From the NCBI GenBank assembly GCA_023460175.1, contig JAEWRC010000016.1, positions 1 through 35,869 of the forward strand: a stretch of DNA of 35,869 bases, given 5' to 3'. The notes under the pieces were generated by a model. That model worked only from the letters and a program-made list of their open reading frames with translations. It was not told where the DNA came from and made no database searches. Numbering within the stretch: the stretch's first letter is position 1; each line of letters starts with the position of its first letter. The position numbers were made by a program, and so were the translations under genes. This stretch comes from Actinomycetes bacterium (lineage in GTDB: Bacteria; Actinomycetota; Actinomycetes; Mycobacteriales; Mycobacteriaceae). Shown here piece after piece: positions 23,363 to 31,932 of the stretch.

Positions 23363-23761
23363 TCAGCCCAGATGCGCGCTGCGGAGCCGTTCCATCTGGG
23401 CTTCGGCTGCGGCGGGGTCGCGGTCGGCGGTGGTCTCTGAGGCGGAGGGGTCGAGGATGGTGCCGAGTCGGGCGAGTTCGTACATGAGCGGAACCGTCTG
23501 GATGCCGATCTCGGTCAGGGAGTAACGACCGGCGGCGCCGCGTGCCACTTCGCTCTTGCTGAGCAACCCCGCCTCCACGAGGCTGGCCAGGCGTCGGGAA
23601 AGCACCGGGGCGCTGATCCTTTCGGCATTCTCGGTCAGTAGTTCCCGGAAGCGCCGACGGTTGTGCAGGGCGATATCGCGCAGGATGACCAGGCTCCAAT
23701 GGTCGCCGAGGATCTCCAGCGTCCGGTTGATGGGGCAGCTCGATCTTGGTTCTTCGATCAC
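23363..23761 (-). CDS. HxlR-family transcriptional regulator
   Basis: This is a 132-residue winged-helix protein. The HxlR signature is clear: Cys9 in S-S-C-P-I-N, L-E-I-L-G-D-H-W-S-L-V-I-L-R-D, R-R-F-R-E-L and the wing G-R-Y-S-L-T-E-I-G. Cys9 is at the position that senses redox or electrophiles in HxlR/HypR/QorR proteins. GTG 23761 is chosen because GGAGG lies 8 nt upstream; an in-frame TTG at 23788 is less likely. It is divergent from a quinone-oxidoreductase-like gene, the classic QorR/Qor arrangement. The gap to the upstream VWA gene is 20 bp and convergent. Confidence 0.88.
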   Translation of the reverse strand: MIEEPRSSCPINRTLEILGDHWSLVILRDIALHNRRRFRELLTENAERISAPVLSRRLASLVEAGLLSKSEVARGAAGRYSLTEIGIQTVPLMYELARLGTILDPSASETTADRDPAAAEAQMERLRSAHLG

Positions 23762-23789
23762 GAGACCATCCTCCAGAACTGGTTGCAAG

Positions 23790-23825
23790 TTGTTACCACT
23801 TTAGCGTACGGTCGACTGGTAACAA
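23790..23825. promoter_or_regulatory. Operator: perfect 9-bp inverted arms between hxlR and the oxidoreductase gene
   Basis: TTGTTACCA (23790-23798) and TGGTAACAA (23817-23825) are perfect inverted arms 18 bp apart. On the minus strand TTGTTA (23825-23820) and TAAAGT (23803-23798), spaced 16 bp, make a plausible promoter for the regulator that overlaps both arms, implying autoregulation. The rightward promoter is not clear to me. Confidence 0.6.
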
Positions 23826-23862
23826 AGTGAAATCAGTTTGTTGACGTCCCGAGGAGGCGACT

Positions 23863-24855
23863 GTGCGAGCTTTTGGAATCCGTAAGTACGGCGGTCCGAT
23901 GGAGGAGCTCCAAATCCCGGAGCCGACGCTCGGCCCGCGCGACCTCCTCATCGAGGTCGCGGCCGCCGGGTTGAATCAGGCGGATGAGCGACTCCGCAGC
24001 GGGGGCTTCAAGCAGGTCTTCTGTTTTGATCTGCCCTTGGTGCTCGGCAGCGACGTCGCTGGTCAGGTGGTTGCCGTCGGTGATCAGGTCCGCGGCTTCA
24101 AGCCCGGTGATGAGGTTTTTGCCCACCCCGGTATTGCGGGGGTCGGCACCTTCGCCGAACGCGTGGCGATTGCGGAGGACGACGCGGCGCTGAAACCTGC
24201 CTCGATCAGCATCGAGGAGGCCGCCGGGCTGCCGGTGGTGGCGTTGACGGCCTGGCAGGTGCTCGTCGAGCGCGGTCGGGTCGGACCGGGACAGAAGGTC
24301 CTCATCCACGGTGGTGCCGGCGGCGTGGGGTCGATAGCGATCCAACTCGCCAAACATCTGGGTGCCACTGTGGCTACTACGGCCAGCGCTTCGAGTGCGG
24401 AGTTCGTGCGTCAGCTCGGCGCGGATGAAGTGATCGACTACCGCACTCAGGATTTCGAGGCGTTGCTCAGCGGTGTCGACCTCGTTCTGGACAGCCGTGG
24501 TGGCGACAATCTGAAGAAGTCGCTGCGGGTTCTGCGCCGCGGGGGCATGGCGATCGGGATCGCCGATCCGCCGGATCCGGCCTTTGCCGACCGAATCGGC
24601 GCCAATCCGCTTGTCAAGCTGGCGATCCGAGCGATGAGCGCTCCCGTGCGGTGCCGGGCGCGCCGGCTGGGGGTGTCCTATGAATTCTTTTTCGTACGTG
24701 AATCCGGGGAGCAACTTCGTCAGATCGCCGAGCTCATCGATCAGGGCGCGCTGCGTCCCGTCGTGGACCGCGTGCTGCCGTTCGACCAGACACCGCAGGC
24801 CCTGCAGGCCCTCACCGCCGGCGGCGTCCACGGCAAGATCGTGGTTCGGCGATGA
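23863..24855 (+). CDS. Quinone oxidoreductase-like MDR enzyme (zinc-free)
   Basis: This 330-residue medium-chain dehydrogenase/reductase has the N-terminal GroES-like fold (L-G-S-D-V-A-G-Q-V-V ... F-K-P-G-D-E-V-F) and the nucleotide motif G-G-A-G-G-V-G (150-156), then a C-terminal Rossmann half. The zinc cysteines of alcohol dehydrogenases are absent, as in NADPH:quinone reductases. GTG 23863 follows GAGGAGG by 5 nt. It is the first gene of a plus-strand operon and overlaps the next ORF by ATGA. It is likely induced by electrophiles or quinones through the divergent HxlR protein. Confidence 0.88.
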   Translation: MRAFGIRKYGGPMEELQIPEPTLGPRDLLIEVAAAGLNQADERLRSGGFKQVFCFDLPLVLGSDVAGQVVAVGDQVRGFKPGDEVFAHPGIAGVGTFAERVAIAEDDAALKPASISIEEAAGLPVVALTAWQVLVERGRVGPGQKVLIHGGAGGVGSIAIQLAKHLGATVATTASASSAEFVRQLGADEVIDYRTQDFEALLSGVDLVLDSRGGDNLKKSLRVLRRGGMAIGIADPPDPAFADRIGANPLVKLAIRAMSAPVRCRARRLGVSYEFFFVRESGEQLRQIAELIDQGALRPVVDRVLPFDQTPQALQALTAGGVHGKIVVRR

Positions 24856-25703
24856 GTGCGGGCCGTGGCTCGGGGGCGTCTTATGTCACCACGCCGACCC
24901 GGTTCGTGGTCGCCGACGGCGCGACGTTCGCCTACCGGGAACTGGGCACGGGAGACGGGATGCCGGTCCTGTTCTGCAACCACCTGGCCGCGACGCTGGA
25001 CAACTGGGATCCGCGGGTCATCGACGCCATTGCGCGGGAGCGCCGGGTCATCACCTTCAACCAGCCCGGCGTGGGCGCGTCCACCGGACAGGCCAAGGAC
25101 TCGGTGGTCGCCATGGCCGCCGACGCCCGCACGTTCGTCGCCGCACTCGGGCTCGAGCAGGTGGACGTCCTCGGCTTCTCCCTCGGTGGCATGGTTGCCC
25201 AGGTGTTGGCCGCGGCGCACCCCGAGGCGGTGCGCAAGGTTGTTCTGGCCGGCACCGGTCCTGCCGGCGGCCACCGGATCGATGCGGTGGCCGGTGTCAC
25301 CTACCGCGCGATGATCCGTGGGGCGCTGACCCGCCGCGATCCCAAGGAATACCTGTTCTTCAACCGCAACACGGCCGGCAAGCAAGCGGCTCGCGACTTC
25401 ATCAACCGCCTGCGGGAACGGACCATCGACCGCGACGAGCCGATCACCGTCCCCGCGTTCCGAACTCAGCTCAAGGCCATCAAAGCGTGGGGCAGGGCCG
25501 AGCCCGCGGACTTGTCCCGTCTCACCCAACCCACCCTCGTCGTCAATGGTGACAACGACAAGATGGTGCCGACATCGCTGTCCGAGGATCTGCACCGGCG
25601 TCTGCCCGACAGTCACCTCGTGATCTACCCGGATTCCGGGCACGGCGCGATCTTCCAGTACCACGACGAATTCTCCACCCGGGTACTCGAATTCCTCGCC
25701 TGA
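24852..25703 (+). CDS. Alpha/beta-hydrolase fold protein
   Basis: This is a 283-residue protein. The nucleophile elbow is G-F-S-L-G-G (Ser110), the acid probably the Asp of N-G-D-N-D-K-M-V-P, and the histidine that of S-G-H-G. The usual H-G oxyanion element is replaced by N-H-L-A-A-T, as in some C-C bond hydrolases and chloroperoxidase-like members, so peroxidase or ester/thioester activity cannot be assigned. ATG 24852 overlaps the upstream oxidoreductase stop. Confidence 0.85.
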   Translation: MSAGRGSGASYVTTPTRFVVADGATFAYRELGTGDGMPVLFCNHLAATLDNWDPRVIDAIARERRVITFNQPGVGASTGQAKDSVVAMAADARTFVAALGLEQVDVLGFSLGGMVAQVLAAAHPEAVRKVVLAGTGPAGGHRIDAVAGVTYRAMIRGALTRRDPKEYLFFNRNTAGKQAARDFINRLRERTIDRDEPITVPAFRTQLKAIKAWGRAEPADLSRLTQPTLVVNGDNDKMVPTSLSEDLHRRLPDSHLVIYPDSGHGAIFQYHDEFSTRVLEFLA

Positions 25704-25743
25704 CAACCACCGATACCCACAACCCGAGGGAGTAGAACACCAC

Positions 25744-26181
25744 ATGACAACAAATGCCATGGTGCCCGACCTGTCGCCCGAGGGTGCGAGCCGATTCGTG
25801 GCCGCATCTGGTTTCGTCGTCACCGAGGTGACCAAGACGTCACTGCGCGGGTACGCCGAACTCGGCGAAGACCACCTCACCCCGTGGGGGGTCGTGCACG
25901 GGGGCGTCTATGCGACCATTGTGGAAAGCGCCGGCAGTGCCGCGGCCAGCCACGCCGTCGCGGAGCACGGCCAGTTCGCGGTGGGGGTGCACAACGCCAC
26001 CGATTTTCTGCGGTCGTCCACCGGCGCCCGGGTGTCGGTCACTGCTACTGCGTTGTATCAGGGACGCACGCAACAACTTTGGGATGTCGTGATCGTCAAC
26101 GACAGCACGGACAAGGTGCTCGCCCGAGGTCAACTGCGGCTGCAGAACGTGCCCCTGCCGCAGACAGGCGGCTCGAAGTGA
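25744..26181 (+). CDS. PaaI-family hotdog thioesterase, first of a tandem pair
   Basis: This is a 145-residue single hotdog domain. The segment W-G-V-V-H-G-G-V-Y-A-T-I-V-E-S-A contains the H-G-G element and the acidic residue expected for PaaI/4-hydroxybenzoyl-CoA-type thioesterases. The start has GAGGGAG upstream. The stop overlaps the next gene's GTG. It would release a free acid from an acyl-CoA made in this pathway. Confidence 0.82.
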   Translation: MTTNAMVPDLSPEGASRFVAASGFVVTEVTKTSLRGYAELGEDHLTPWGVVHGGVYATIVESAGSAAASHAVAEHGQFAVGVHNATDFLRSSTGARVSVTATALYQGRTQQLWDVVIVNDSTDKVLARGQLRLQNVPLPQTGGSK

Positions 26182-26675
26182 CCGAGCGCCAGAAGACCGT
26201 TCACTGGCGCGACCCTGCAGCAGGGCTTGCGGCACTACCGAAACTCGATGGTATCGAGTTCATGAACAAGATCGCCGCCGGTGAGTTACCGGGTGCGCCG
26301 ATCGCCGGCCACTTCGGATTGGATGTCGTCGAAGTCGGCGACGGCACGGTCACTTTTCGGTGCAGCCCCGACGAGTCGCATTACAACCCGATCGGGATGG
26401 TCCACGGTGGCCTGGTCTGTACGCTTCTCGATTCCGCCCTGGGGTGCGCCACACACACCACGCTGCCTGCCGGCACCGGTTACACCTCGATCGAGATCAA
26501 GGTGAATTTCCTGCGCCCGGTTAGCGCTGATAATGGCCCGCTGATCTGCACCGGACGGGTCACCAAGCCCGGCCGTCGGGTGACATTCGCTGAGGGCGAG
26601 GTCGTCGACAATGAGGGCAAGGTCGTGGCGACCGCTTCCGGAAGCCTGCTGATCTTTCCCCTCCAGAGCAGCTGA
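26178..26675 (+). CDS. PaaI-family hotdog thioesterase, second of the pair
   Basis: This is a 165-residue hotdog protein with N-P-I-G-M-V-H-G-G-L-V-C-T-L-L-D-S-A, the PaaI active-site helix (H-G-G and Asp). GTG 26178 overlaps the previous stop as GTGA and is used as start; the frame is open further upstream only inside the preceding gene. It differs clearly from its neighbour, so the pair is not a recent duplication. Either they serve different acyl chains or they form a heteromer. Confidence 0.82.
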   Translation: MTERQKTVHWRDPAAGLAALPKLDGIEFMNKIAAGELPGAPIAGHFGLDVVEVGDGTVTFRCSPDESHYNPIGMVHGGLVCTLLDSALGCATHTTLPAGTGYTSIEIKVNFLRPVSADNGPLICTGRVTKPGRRVTFAEGEVVDNEGKVVATASGSLLIFPLQSS

Positions 26676-26719
26676 ACCATTACCGCCATTGCGAAACCAC
26701 GTAACAAGATCGGATTTTC

Positions 26720-27799
26720 ATGGCAACCACCACTTCTGCGTATGCCGCCACATCAGCATCCGAGCCGCTGTCGAGAACGGTGATCACCCGCCGCGCGGTC
26801 GGCCCGCACGATGTGGCGATCGACATACACTTCACGGGCATCTGTCACACTGACATCCACATCGTCAGAGGCGAGTGGGGGCCGGCCGCCTACCCGGTGG
26901 TTCCAGGCCACGAAATCGCCGGCGTGGTGACCGAAGTCGGTTCCGAAGTGACCAAGCACAAGGTCGGAGACCGAGTGGGGGTCGGCTGCTACGTCGACTC
27001 GTGCCGGCAGTGTGAGAACTGTCGGTCGGGCCTGGAGCAACACTGCACCGCCGGTGGCATGGTCGCTACCTACAACGCGGTCGGTACCGACGGCCAACCT
27101 ACCTACGGCGGCTACAGCGGCGCCATCGTCGTCGACGAGAACTACGTTCTGAGAATCCCCGACAGCATTCCACTCGATGCCGCTGCGCCGTTGTTGTGCG
27201 CGGGTGTCACCGTGTACTCACCACTTCGGCGCTGGAAGGCCGGGCCAGGAACGCGCATCGCAGTCGTGGGACTGGGTGGGTTGGGCCACCTTGCCGTCAG
27301 GCTCGCCAAGGCGGTGGGCGCCGACGTGACGGTTCTGAGTCAGTCTTTGAAGAAGCAGGAAGATGGTGTGCGGCTCGGCGCTGACCAGTACCTCGCCACA
27401 AGCGATCCAGAGACGTTCACGAAGTTCGCCGGTAGCTTCGACCTCATCCTCAACACTGTGTCCGCCAACCTGAACCTGGGTGATTATCTGGGACTGCTGG
27501 CGACCGGTGGCACCTTGGTGGAACTGGGCATGCCGGGGCACCCGCTGGAAGTGCCCGCCTTCCCGCTCGCGATCGGTCGGGCCAGTATTGCCGGCTCGTT
27601 CATGGGTGGCATCGCAGAGACACAGGAGATGCTCGATTTCTGTGCTGAGCACAATGTGGCAGCTGAAATCGAGGTCATCGCACCGGAATACATCAACGAG
27701 GCATACACGCGCGTTCTGGCCAGCGACGTGCGCTACCGCTTCGTCATTGATACCTCGTCGCTGAAGGGCCCGGTGGAATCGCCCGGGCTGCCTGCCTGA
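26720..27799 (+). CDS. Zinc-dependent alcohol dehydrogenase (CAD/AdhC-like)
   Basis: This is a 359-residue MDR enzyme. The catalytic zinc ligands are C42 (G-I-C-H-T-D), H64-E65 (G-H-E) and C160, and the structural zinc ligands are C95, C98, C101 and C109. The nucleotide fold G-L-G-G-L-G (184-189) is intact. The length and the C-Y-V-D-S-C-R-Q-C segment fit the cinnamyl-alcohol-dehydrogenase group, usually NADPH-dependent aldehyde reductases, of which M. tuberculosis AdhC is a member. It is the last gene of the operon before a hairpin region at 27801-27834. Confidence 0.9.
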   Translation: MATTTSAYAATSASEPLSRTVITRRAVGPHDVAIDIHFTGICHTDIHIVRGEWGPAAYPVVPGHEIAGVVTEVGSEVTKHKVGDRVGVGCYVDSCRQCENCRSGLEQHCTAGGMVATYNAVGTDGQPTYGGYSGAIVVDENYVLRIPDSIPLDAAAPLLCAGVTVYSPLRRWKAGPGTRIAVVGLGGLGHLAVRLAKAVGADVTVLSQSLKKQEDGVRLGADQYLATSDPETFTKFAGSFDLILNTVSANLNLGDYLGLLATGGTLVELGMPGHPLEVPAFPLAIGRASIAGSFMGGIAETQEMLDFCAEHNVAAEIEVIAPEYINEAYTRVLASDVRYRFVIDTSSLKGPVESPGLPA

Positions 27800-27800
27800 T

Positions 27801-27834
27801 CGCCGAAACTGGCGTCCTCCCGCGAGAGGCGGAC
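27801..27834. terminator. Hairpin pair between convergent dehydrogenase genes
   Basis: CGCC-GAAACT-GGCG (27801-27814) is followed by a 7-bp stem with one mismatch, GTCCTCC/GGCGGAC around a 7-nt loop (27814-27834); the two overlap by one base. The 37-bp convergent gap is filled by these stems. There is no U-tract, which is common for mycobacterial terminators, so this is only a candidate. Confidence 0.4.
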
Positions 27835-27836
27835 TA

Positions 27837-28982
27837 CTACAGCGAGGGGTCGATGAGGATCTTCGCGTGGCGCTCCGGGTCGGCGAGGTCCGCAAATGCC
27901 TGTGCAACATCGGCAAGCCCGACTGTCGCAGTGTGCAGCGGGGTCGGGTCGACCTTGCCCGCGGCGATCATGCGCAGTGTCTCACTGAACTCGGCGGGGT
28001 CATACCCGAAGGCGAACCGCAGATCTATCTCCTTGCTGAGCGCGACGGACGGCCGGAATTCATCTACTGCAGTGCACATTCCAACCACTGTGACCGTCGA
28101 GCGCAAAGGTGCGTTGGCGATCACATGGTCGATGATGCCGGGGACGCCCGCGCATTCGAAAATGACGGGACCGCTGGGCGATTGACCCATCCGGTCAGCG
28201 CCATAGAAGACTTTCTCCACCGAGAGCATCGGTATTCGACGAACGAGCTTTGTCATCTTGAGAGCGAAGGCGAGTAGCTCAGGCGTGGAGTTCACCGGAT
28301 CCTTGATCCTCAATGCATCCCAGGGTGATTCAGCGTTGGGGTCGACGACGACGTCGGCCCCACACCGGGCAGCCAGTTGGCGCCGTCCGGGCGAAGGGTC
28401 GGAGGCGATGACGTTGGTGACCCCGGTTGCTTTCAGCATCAGGATGATCGCCAGACCTATTGGTCCGCAGCCGATGACGACGGTGGGGTCGGTCTTGCCG
28501 ACGCCCGAGCGTCGCACCGCGTGCCGTGCCACCGTCAGCGGCTCGGTGAATGCGGCCTTGTCGAGTGGGACGGCGTCGGGGACCGAAAACGTCAGGGCCT
28601 CCTCGACAAGGGTGTATTCGGCGTAGCCGCCCGGTGCGTGCACATCGAAACCGGTCAGATGCATGCCGACGTTGGTGCGGAGGATGGGCAGCGCCGTCAC
28701 CGTGGTTCCGGCTGCCCAACGCTTTCGGGTGCCCGGCCCGTACGAAACGACTTCACCGAGAAACTCGTGACCCAGAACGACCTGCTGATGCGGACGAATT
28801 GCGGTCGTGTAGCCGGACTCGAGCATCAGTGCATTCAATTCATCGGCATCTGCAGTGGCGTGCAGATCGGACCCGCAGATCCCGGTCCGTAGCACCTTGA
28901 TCAGGACTTGGCCTGAACCAGGCTCCGGTACCGCAGTCTCTCGGACGGTGAGTGCGCCCTCGTGGCAGACAACAGCCTTCAT
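27837..28982 (-). CDS. Zinc-binding dehydrogenase lacking the structural zinc site
   Basis: This is a 381-residue MDR protein. It retains C36 (G-I-C-G-S-D), H71-E72 (G-H-E) and E147, consistent with one catalytic zinc. However, the region around residues 95-120, where the four structural cysteines normally lie, has none (T-A-L-P-I-L-R-T-N-V-G-M-H). The nucleotide motif is G-C-G-P-I-G (171-176). ATG 28982 (M-K-A-V-V) is the family-typical start, 10 nt after the reductase stop; an ATG at 29000 would overlap that gene. It is the last gene of the minus-strand AraC-linked operon. Confidence 0.87.
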   Translation of the reverse strand: MKAVVCHEGALTVRETAVPEPGSGQVLIKVLRTGICGSDLHATADADELNALMLESGYTTAIRPHQQVVLGHEFLGEVVSYGPGTRKRWAAGTTVTALPILRTNVGMHLTGFDVHAPGGYAEYTLVEEALTFSVPDAVPLDKAAFTEPLTVARHAVRRSGVGKTDPTVVIGCGPIGLAIILMLKATGVTNVIASDPSPGRRQLAARCGADVVVDPNAESPWDALRIKDPVNSTPELLAFALKMTKLVRRIPMLSVEKVFYGADRMGQSPSGPVIFECAGVPGIIDHVIANAPLRSTVTVVGMCTAVDEFRPSVALSKEIDLRFAFGYDPAEFSETLRMIAAGKVDPTPLHTATVGLADVAQAFADLADPERHAKILIDPSL

Positions 28983-28992
28983 CGATCTCAAC

Positions 28993-30081
28993 CTATGCAT
29001 CGATCGAAACCGATCCGCGGCCGCGCGAGACGCACACGATCATGTGGTCACCGCGTTCGCCCTCGGTCAGAACTCGGTCGCGGTGCTCGACCTCTCCGTC
29101 CAGCACTCGAACTTTGCAAGTCCCGCAGAATCCCTGTTGGCAGGAGTAGGCCTGCCCGGGTTTGGCCCGCCGGATTGCTGCCAGAGCTGATTCGTCGGAA
29201 CCAACCTGAACCTCCGCACCCGAGTTGGCGAGCCTTACGGTAAAGGGTTCCCCACCGAGAACCGGTGGCGGGCTGAATCGCTCGTACTGGAGAAAGTCAA
29301 TGCGCGGAGCCGGGATCTGCGCGCGGAGCGCCTCGATCATCGGGGCCGGCCCACAGGTGTAGAGGGCGGCGCCTGCGGGTGCGAGATCGATGATCTTCGC
29401 GGCGTCGGGGGTCCCGTACTCATCGTCGGGCCAGATGTGCACTTCGTGGTCGCCCACGATGCCAGCGATCTCATCGAGAAACGGCATCGACGCGCGGTCT
29501 CGGCCGGTGTAGACGAACTCGTACGGGTCGCCCCGCCGTGCCGCATCACGCAGCATCGGCAGGATCGGGGTGATCCCGATGCCGCCGGCCACAAAAAGGT
29601 ATCCGGGCTCAGAGTTGATGAAGGGGAACGCATTCCGCGGTCCCTTCAAGGTCAACGTCTGTCCGATTTCGAGGGCGTGAACCTCTGCGGATCCGCCGCC
29701 TCCGCCCCGCTCCGGATCGATTCGACGGACCGCGATGCGGTAAGTGCTCGAGTTGTCGGGGTCGCCGTTGAGGCTGTACTGCCGCATGCGCCCGCTGGGC
29801 AGCACAACGTCGACATGCGCACCGGGATCCCACGTCGGGAACGATTCGCCGTCCACGCGAATCAGATCCAGCACCCGGACGTCGTTGCCCACCTGGTGGA
29901 TCCGTGAGATCCGAACCCGAAGATCACGGTCGATCGCATCGACCGGTACTCGGCATCGAGCCGAGCGTGTCGCGGCCCCGGTCCACCATCGGGCGGCGAC
30001 CGTCTCGAAGAGTCGTAACAGCGGCGTATCGGGGATGTCCAGGCCCGGCGTGTAGCGGACGGGGGCGGTCGTCGTGCTCAT
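28993..30081 (-). CDS. Oxygenase reductase (flavin, NAD and C-terminal 2Fe-2S domains)
   Basis: This is a 362-residue protein of the phthalate-dioxygenase-reductase / vanillate-demethylase-reductase type. The flavin motif is R100-Q-Y-S, the NAD(P) motifs G-G-I-G-I-T-P (166-172) and C-G-P (243-245), and the plant-type ferredoxin domain has C314, C319, C322 and C350. ATG 30081 overlaps the upstream stop; the frame extends earlier without a supported start. Residues 1-45 form an extra N-terminal extension. No oxygenase component lies in this operon. It is the only such reductase in the window and could feed an oxygenase elsewhere, perhaps the Rieske enzyme at 15414. Confidence 0.9.
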   Translation of the reverse strand: MSTTTAPVRYTPGLDIPDTPLLRLFETVAARWWTGAATRSARCRVPVDAIDRDLRVRISRIHQVGNDVRVLDLIRVDGESFPTWDPGAHVDVVLPSGRMRQYSLNGDPDNSSTYRIAVRRIDPERGGGGGSAEVHALEIGQTLTLKGPRNAFPFINSEPGYLFVAGGIGITPILPMLRDAARRGDPYEFVYTGRDRASMPFLDEIAGIVGDHEVHIWPDDEYGTPDAAKIIDLAPAGAALYTCGPAPMIEALRAQIPAPRIDFLQYERFSPPPVLGGEPFTVRLANSGAEVQVGSDESALAAIRRAKPGQAYSCQQGFCGTCKVRVLDGEVEHRDRVLTEGERGDHMIVCVSRGRGSVSIDA

Positions 30082-30992
30082 GATGTCTGGGCCGTGGCGA
30101 GGGCGTCGGCCCGTACCGCCGCGGGTGATTTCGCCAGGTAGGCGACAGCCTGTGACGTCGATCCTTCCTTGGCGGGGTGGTAGGTCGGCAGCAGATACTT
30201 CCACGACGCCTTGCCGAGAGTCGCCAGACCCGGCACGATCTGTCGTACTTCAGCCCAGATGAGCTTGATGACGCTGGCGCGGGGCCGTTTTCCCGCCGGC
30301 ACGGTGGGATCGTTGGCCATCATGAACTTGACGCCACGCCACCATAGCGAGAACAGCAAGGTGGCGCCTACCGCGTAAGTGCGAATCCGGCGCCAGTACC
30401 TGCCGTCGATGTGGTTGTACACGTCGAAGGCGACGGCGCGATGTTCCACTTCCTCGGCCCCGTGCCAGCGCAACAGGTCCAGCATCGTCTCGTTCGCGCC
30501 GAGCGCGTCGAGTTTGGGGGAGTTGAGGGACCAGTGGCCGAACACGGCGGTGAGGTGCTCCACCCCGGCGACCATCGCCGCCCGCTCGACCAGCCACTCC
30601 TCTCGTGCTCGCCCTTCGAGATTCCGGTCGCTGAGCACCTTGCGGAACATGGCCTCGATCTCCGCGACATAAGGTTTGACATCGAGACCATTGGCGGCGA
30701 AGTAGTCCTGCACGCCCTGATGGGATGCGGCGTGAACGCCTTCCTGCCCGATGAATCCGACGACGTCCTCGTGTAGTCGGTCGTCCCGAATCATCGGGAG
30801 GATTTCGCCGAACACCTTCACGAACCAGCGCTCGCCCTCTGGGAGCAGGAGATGAAGGACGTTGATGTAGTGCGACGAAAAGGGCTCGCCCGGAATCCAT
30901 TCGAACGGCAGACCGGCCCAATCGAATTCCACATCACGGGCGTGTAGTGCAACTCTGCGCGGGTCGCTCTGGCGCTGCGGGGTGGCTGTCAT
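30078..30992 (-). CDS. Metal-dependent hydrolase family protein (PF10118, ferritin-like helices)
   Basis: This is a 304-residue helical protein. Metal-ligand-like motifs are E-G-V-H-A-A-S-H (84-91), V-E-H (144-146) and E-E-V-E-H (180-184) in R-W-H-G-A-E-E-V-E-H-R-A-V-A-F-D-V-Y. This is the pattern of the actinobacterial PF10118 group, which looks like a di-metal helical bundle although the family is labelled 'hydrolase'. ATG 30992 overlaps the upstream hydrolase stop. Such proteins commonly sit beside flavin/2Fe-2S reductases, so a reductase-fed di-iron oxygenase is a reasonable alternative role. Confidence 0.82.
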   Translation of the reverse strand: MTATPQRQSDPRRVALHARDVEFDWAGLPFEWIPGEPFSSHYINVLHLLLPEGERWFVKVFGEILPMIRDDRLHEDVVGFIGQEGVHAASHQGVQDYFAANGLDVKPYVAEIEAMFRKVLSDRNLEGRAREEWLVERAAMVAGVEHLTAVFGHWSLNSPKLDALGANETMLDLLRWHGAEEVEHRAVAFDVYNHIDGRYWRRIRTYAVGATLLFSLWWRGVKFMMANDPTVPAGKRPRASVIKLIWAEVRQIVPGLATLGKASWKYLLPTYHPAKEGSTSQAVAYLAKSPAAVRADALATAQTS

Positions 30993-31876
30993 CGTGAAAC
31001 TCGATTCTTGTCCAGGGTTTCGATGAACTCGGTGATGAGTGTCGTGATGAGGGTCGGGTTTTGCGCCACCACCCAATGGTTACCGGGGATCTCGCGGGCG
31101 GTCAGGTTCGCTACGAAAGGTTCCGGGGCTTCGAGGCCGAGTGCCACCGTGACGTGCGCATCGTCGGTGGGGGCGAGAACTTGTACCGGACAGACCGCCG
31201 GCCCGGGCCGGCGTGGTGCGAGCAAGTGTTGAATATTGGCGCGGTACAGCTCGATTCCGTTGAAGGCGTCTCGATTGTTACGGGTCGTAGACCATCGGTC
31301 GGCGGGTGCGCCGACGCTCTCGGATCGGGAGACGAGCCTTTCGATGATGCCGCGTCGCACCATCCATTCGGGAAGCAGTGGTAGTCGGAAGGTGAAGACG
31401 TACCAGGAGTCGAGGAACTGGCGCACGAAGTTGCGCGGATAGCGGTGGCCGCGCCGTAACCAAATGCCGGCCATGTCGAAGCTGGGGCCGGAGATGGACG
31501 TGAAGGACTTGAGTTTGTCAGTAAAAGCGGGGTCTGTCACCGCGGTCCAGCTCTGGATTGATCCCCAGTCGTGGGCGATCAGGTGGACGGGCGAATCGGG
31601 ACAGGTCAACGAGATGATGGTGGCGAGGTCGTTTCGCAACTGGTCCATCGCGTATCCCGCCCGGTCGGCCGGCTGGCCCGAAGCGCCAGTTCCGCGCACG
31701 TCGTAGGTGACGACATGAAACGCGTCGACCAGTTGGGCGATCACCGGTTCCCAGACCGTGTGGTCATCGGGAAATCCATGGACCAGCAGCACTGTGGGGC
31801 GCTGGCTGTCGCCGTACTCGTAGAGTGCGAGCTGGACGCCGTCGGTGGCCTCGGCGAAACTCGTCGATGCGTTCAT
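30989..31876 (-). CDS. Alpha/beta hydrolase, epoxide-hydrolase-like
   Basis: This is a 295-residue protein. H-G-F-P-D-D (33-38) is the oxyanion motif, and the nucleophile elbow is A-H-D-W-G-S with Asp103 instead of Ser. That is the sign of epoxide hydrolases and haloalkane dehalogenases. The catalytic histidine is likely in G-N-H-W-V-V. The P-x-W after H-G-F (H-T-V-W) fits epoxide hydrolases better than esterases. ATG 31876 with GGGAG 8 nt upstream is chosen over further upstream codons. It is the first gene of a four-gene minus-strand operon. Tandem 21-bp repeats lie 57-98 bp upstream. Confidence 0.87.
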   Translation of the reverse strand: MNASTSFAEATDGVQLALYEYGDSQRPTVLLVHGFPDDHTVWEPVIAQLVDAFHVVTYDVRGTGASGQPADRAGYAMDQLRNDLATIISLTCPDSPVHLIAHDWGSIQSWTAVTDPAFTDKLKSFTSISGPSFDMAGIWLRRGHRYPRNFVRQFLDSWYVFTFRLPLLPEWMVRRGIIERLVSRSESVGAPADRWSTTRNNRDAFNGIELYRANIQHLLAPRRPGPAVCPVQVLAPTDDAHVTVALGLEAPEPFVANLTAREIPGNHWVVAQNPTLITTLITEFIETLDKNRVSR

Positions 31877-31932
31877 CAAGATGACTCCCAGGTGTGACGT
31901 TGCTGACGAGCGTCTCAGATCAGAGAAGGCAA

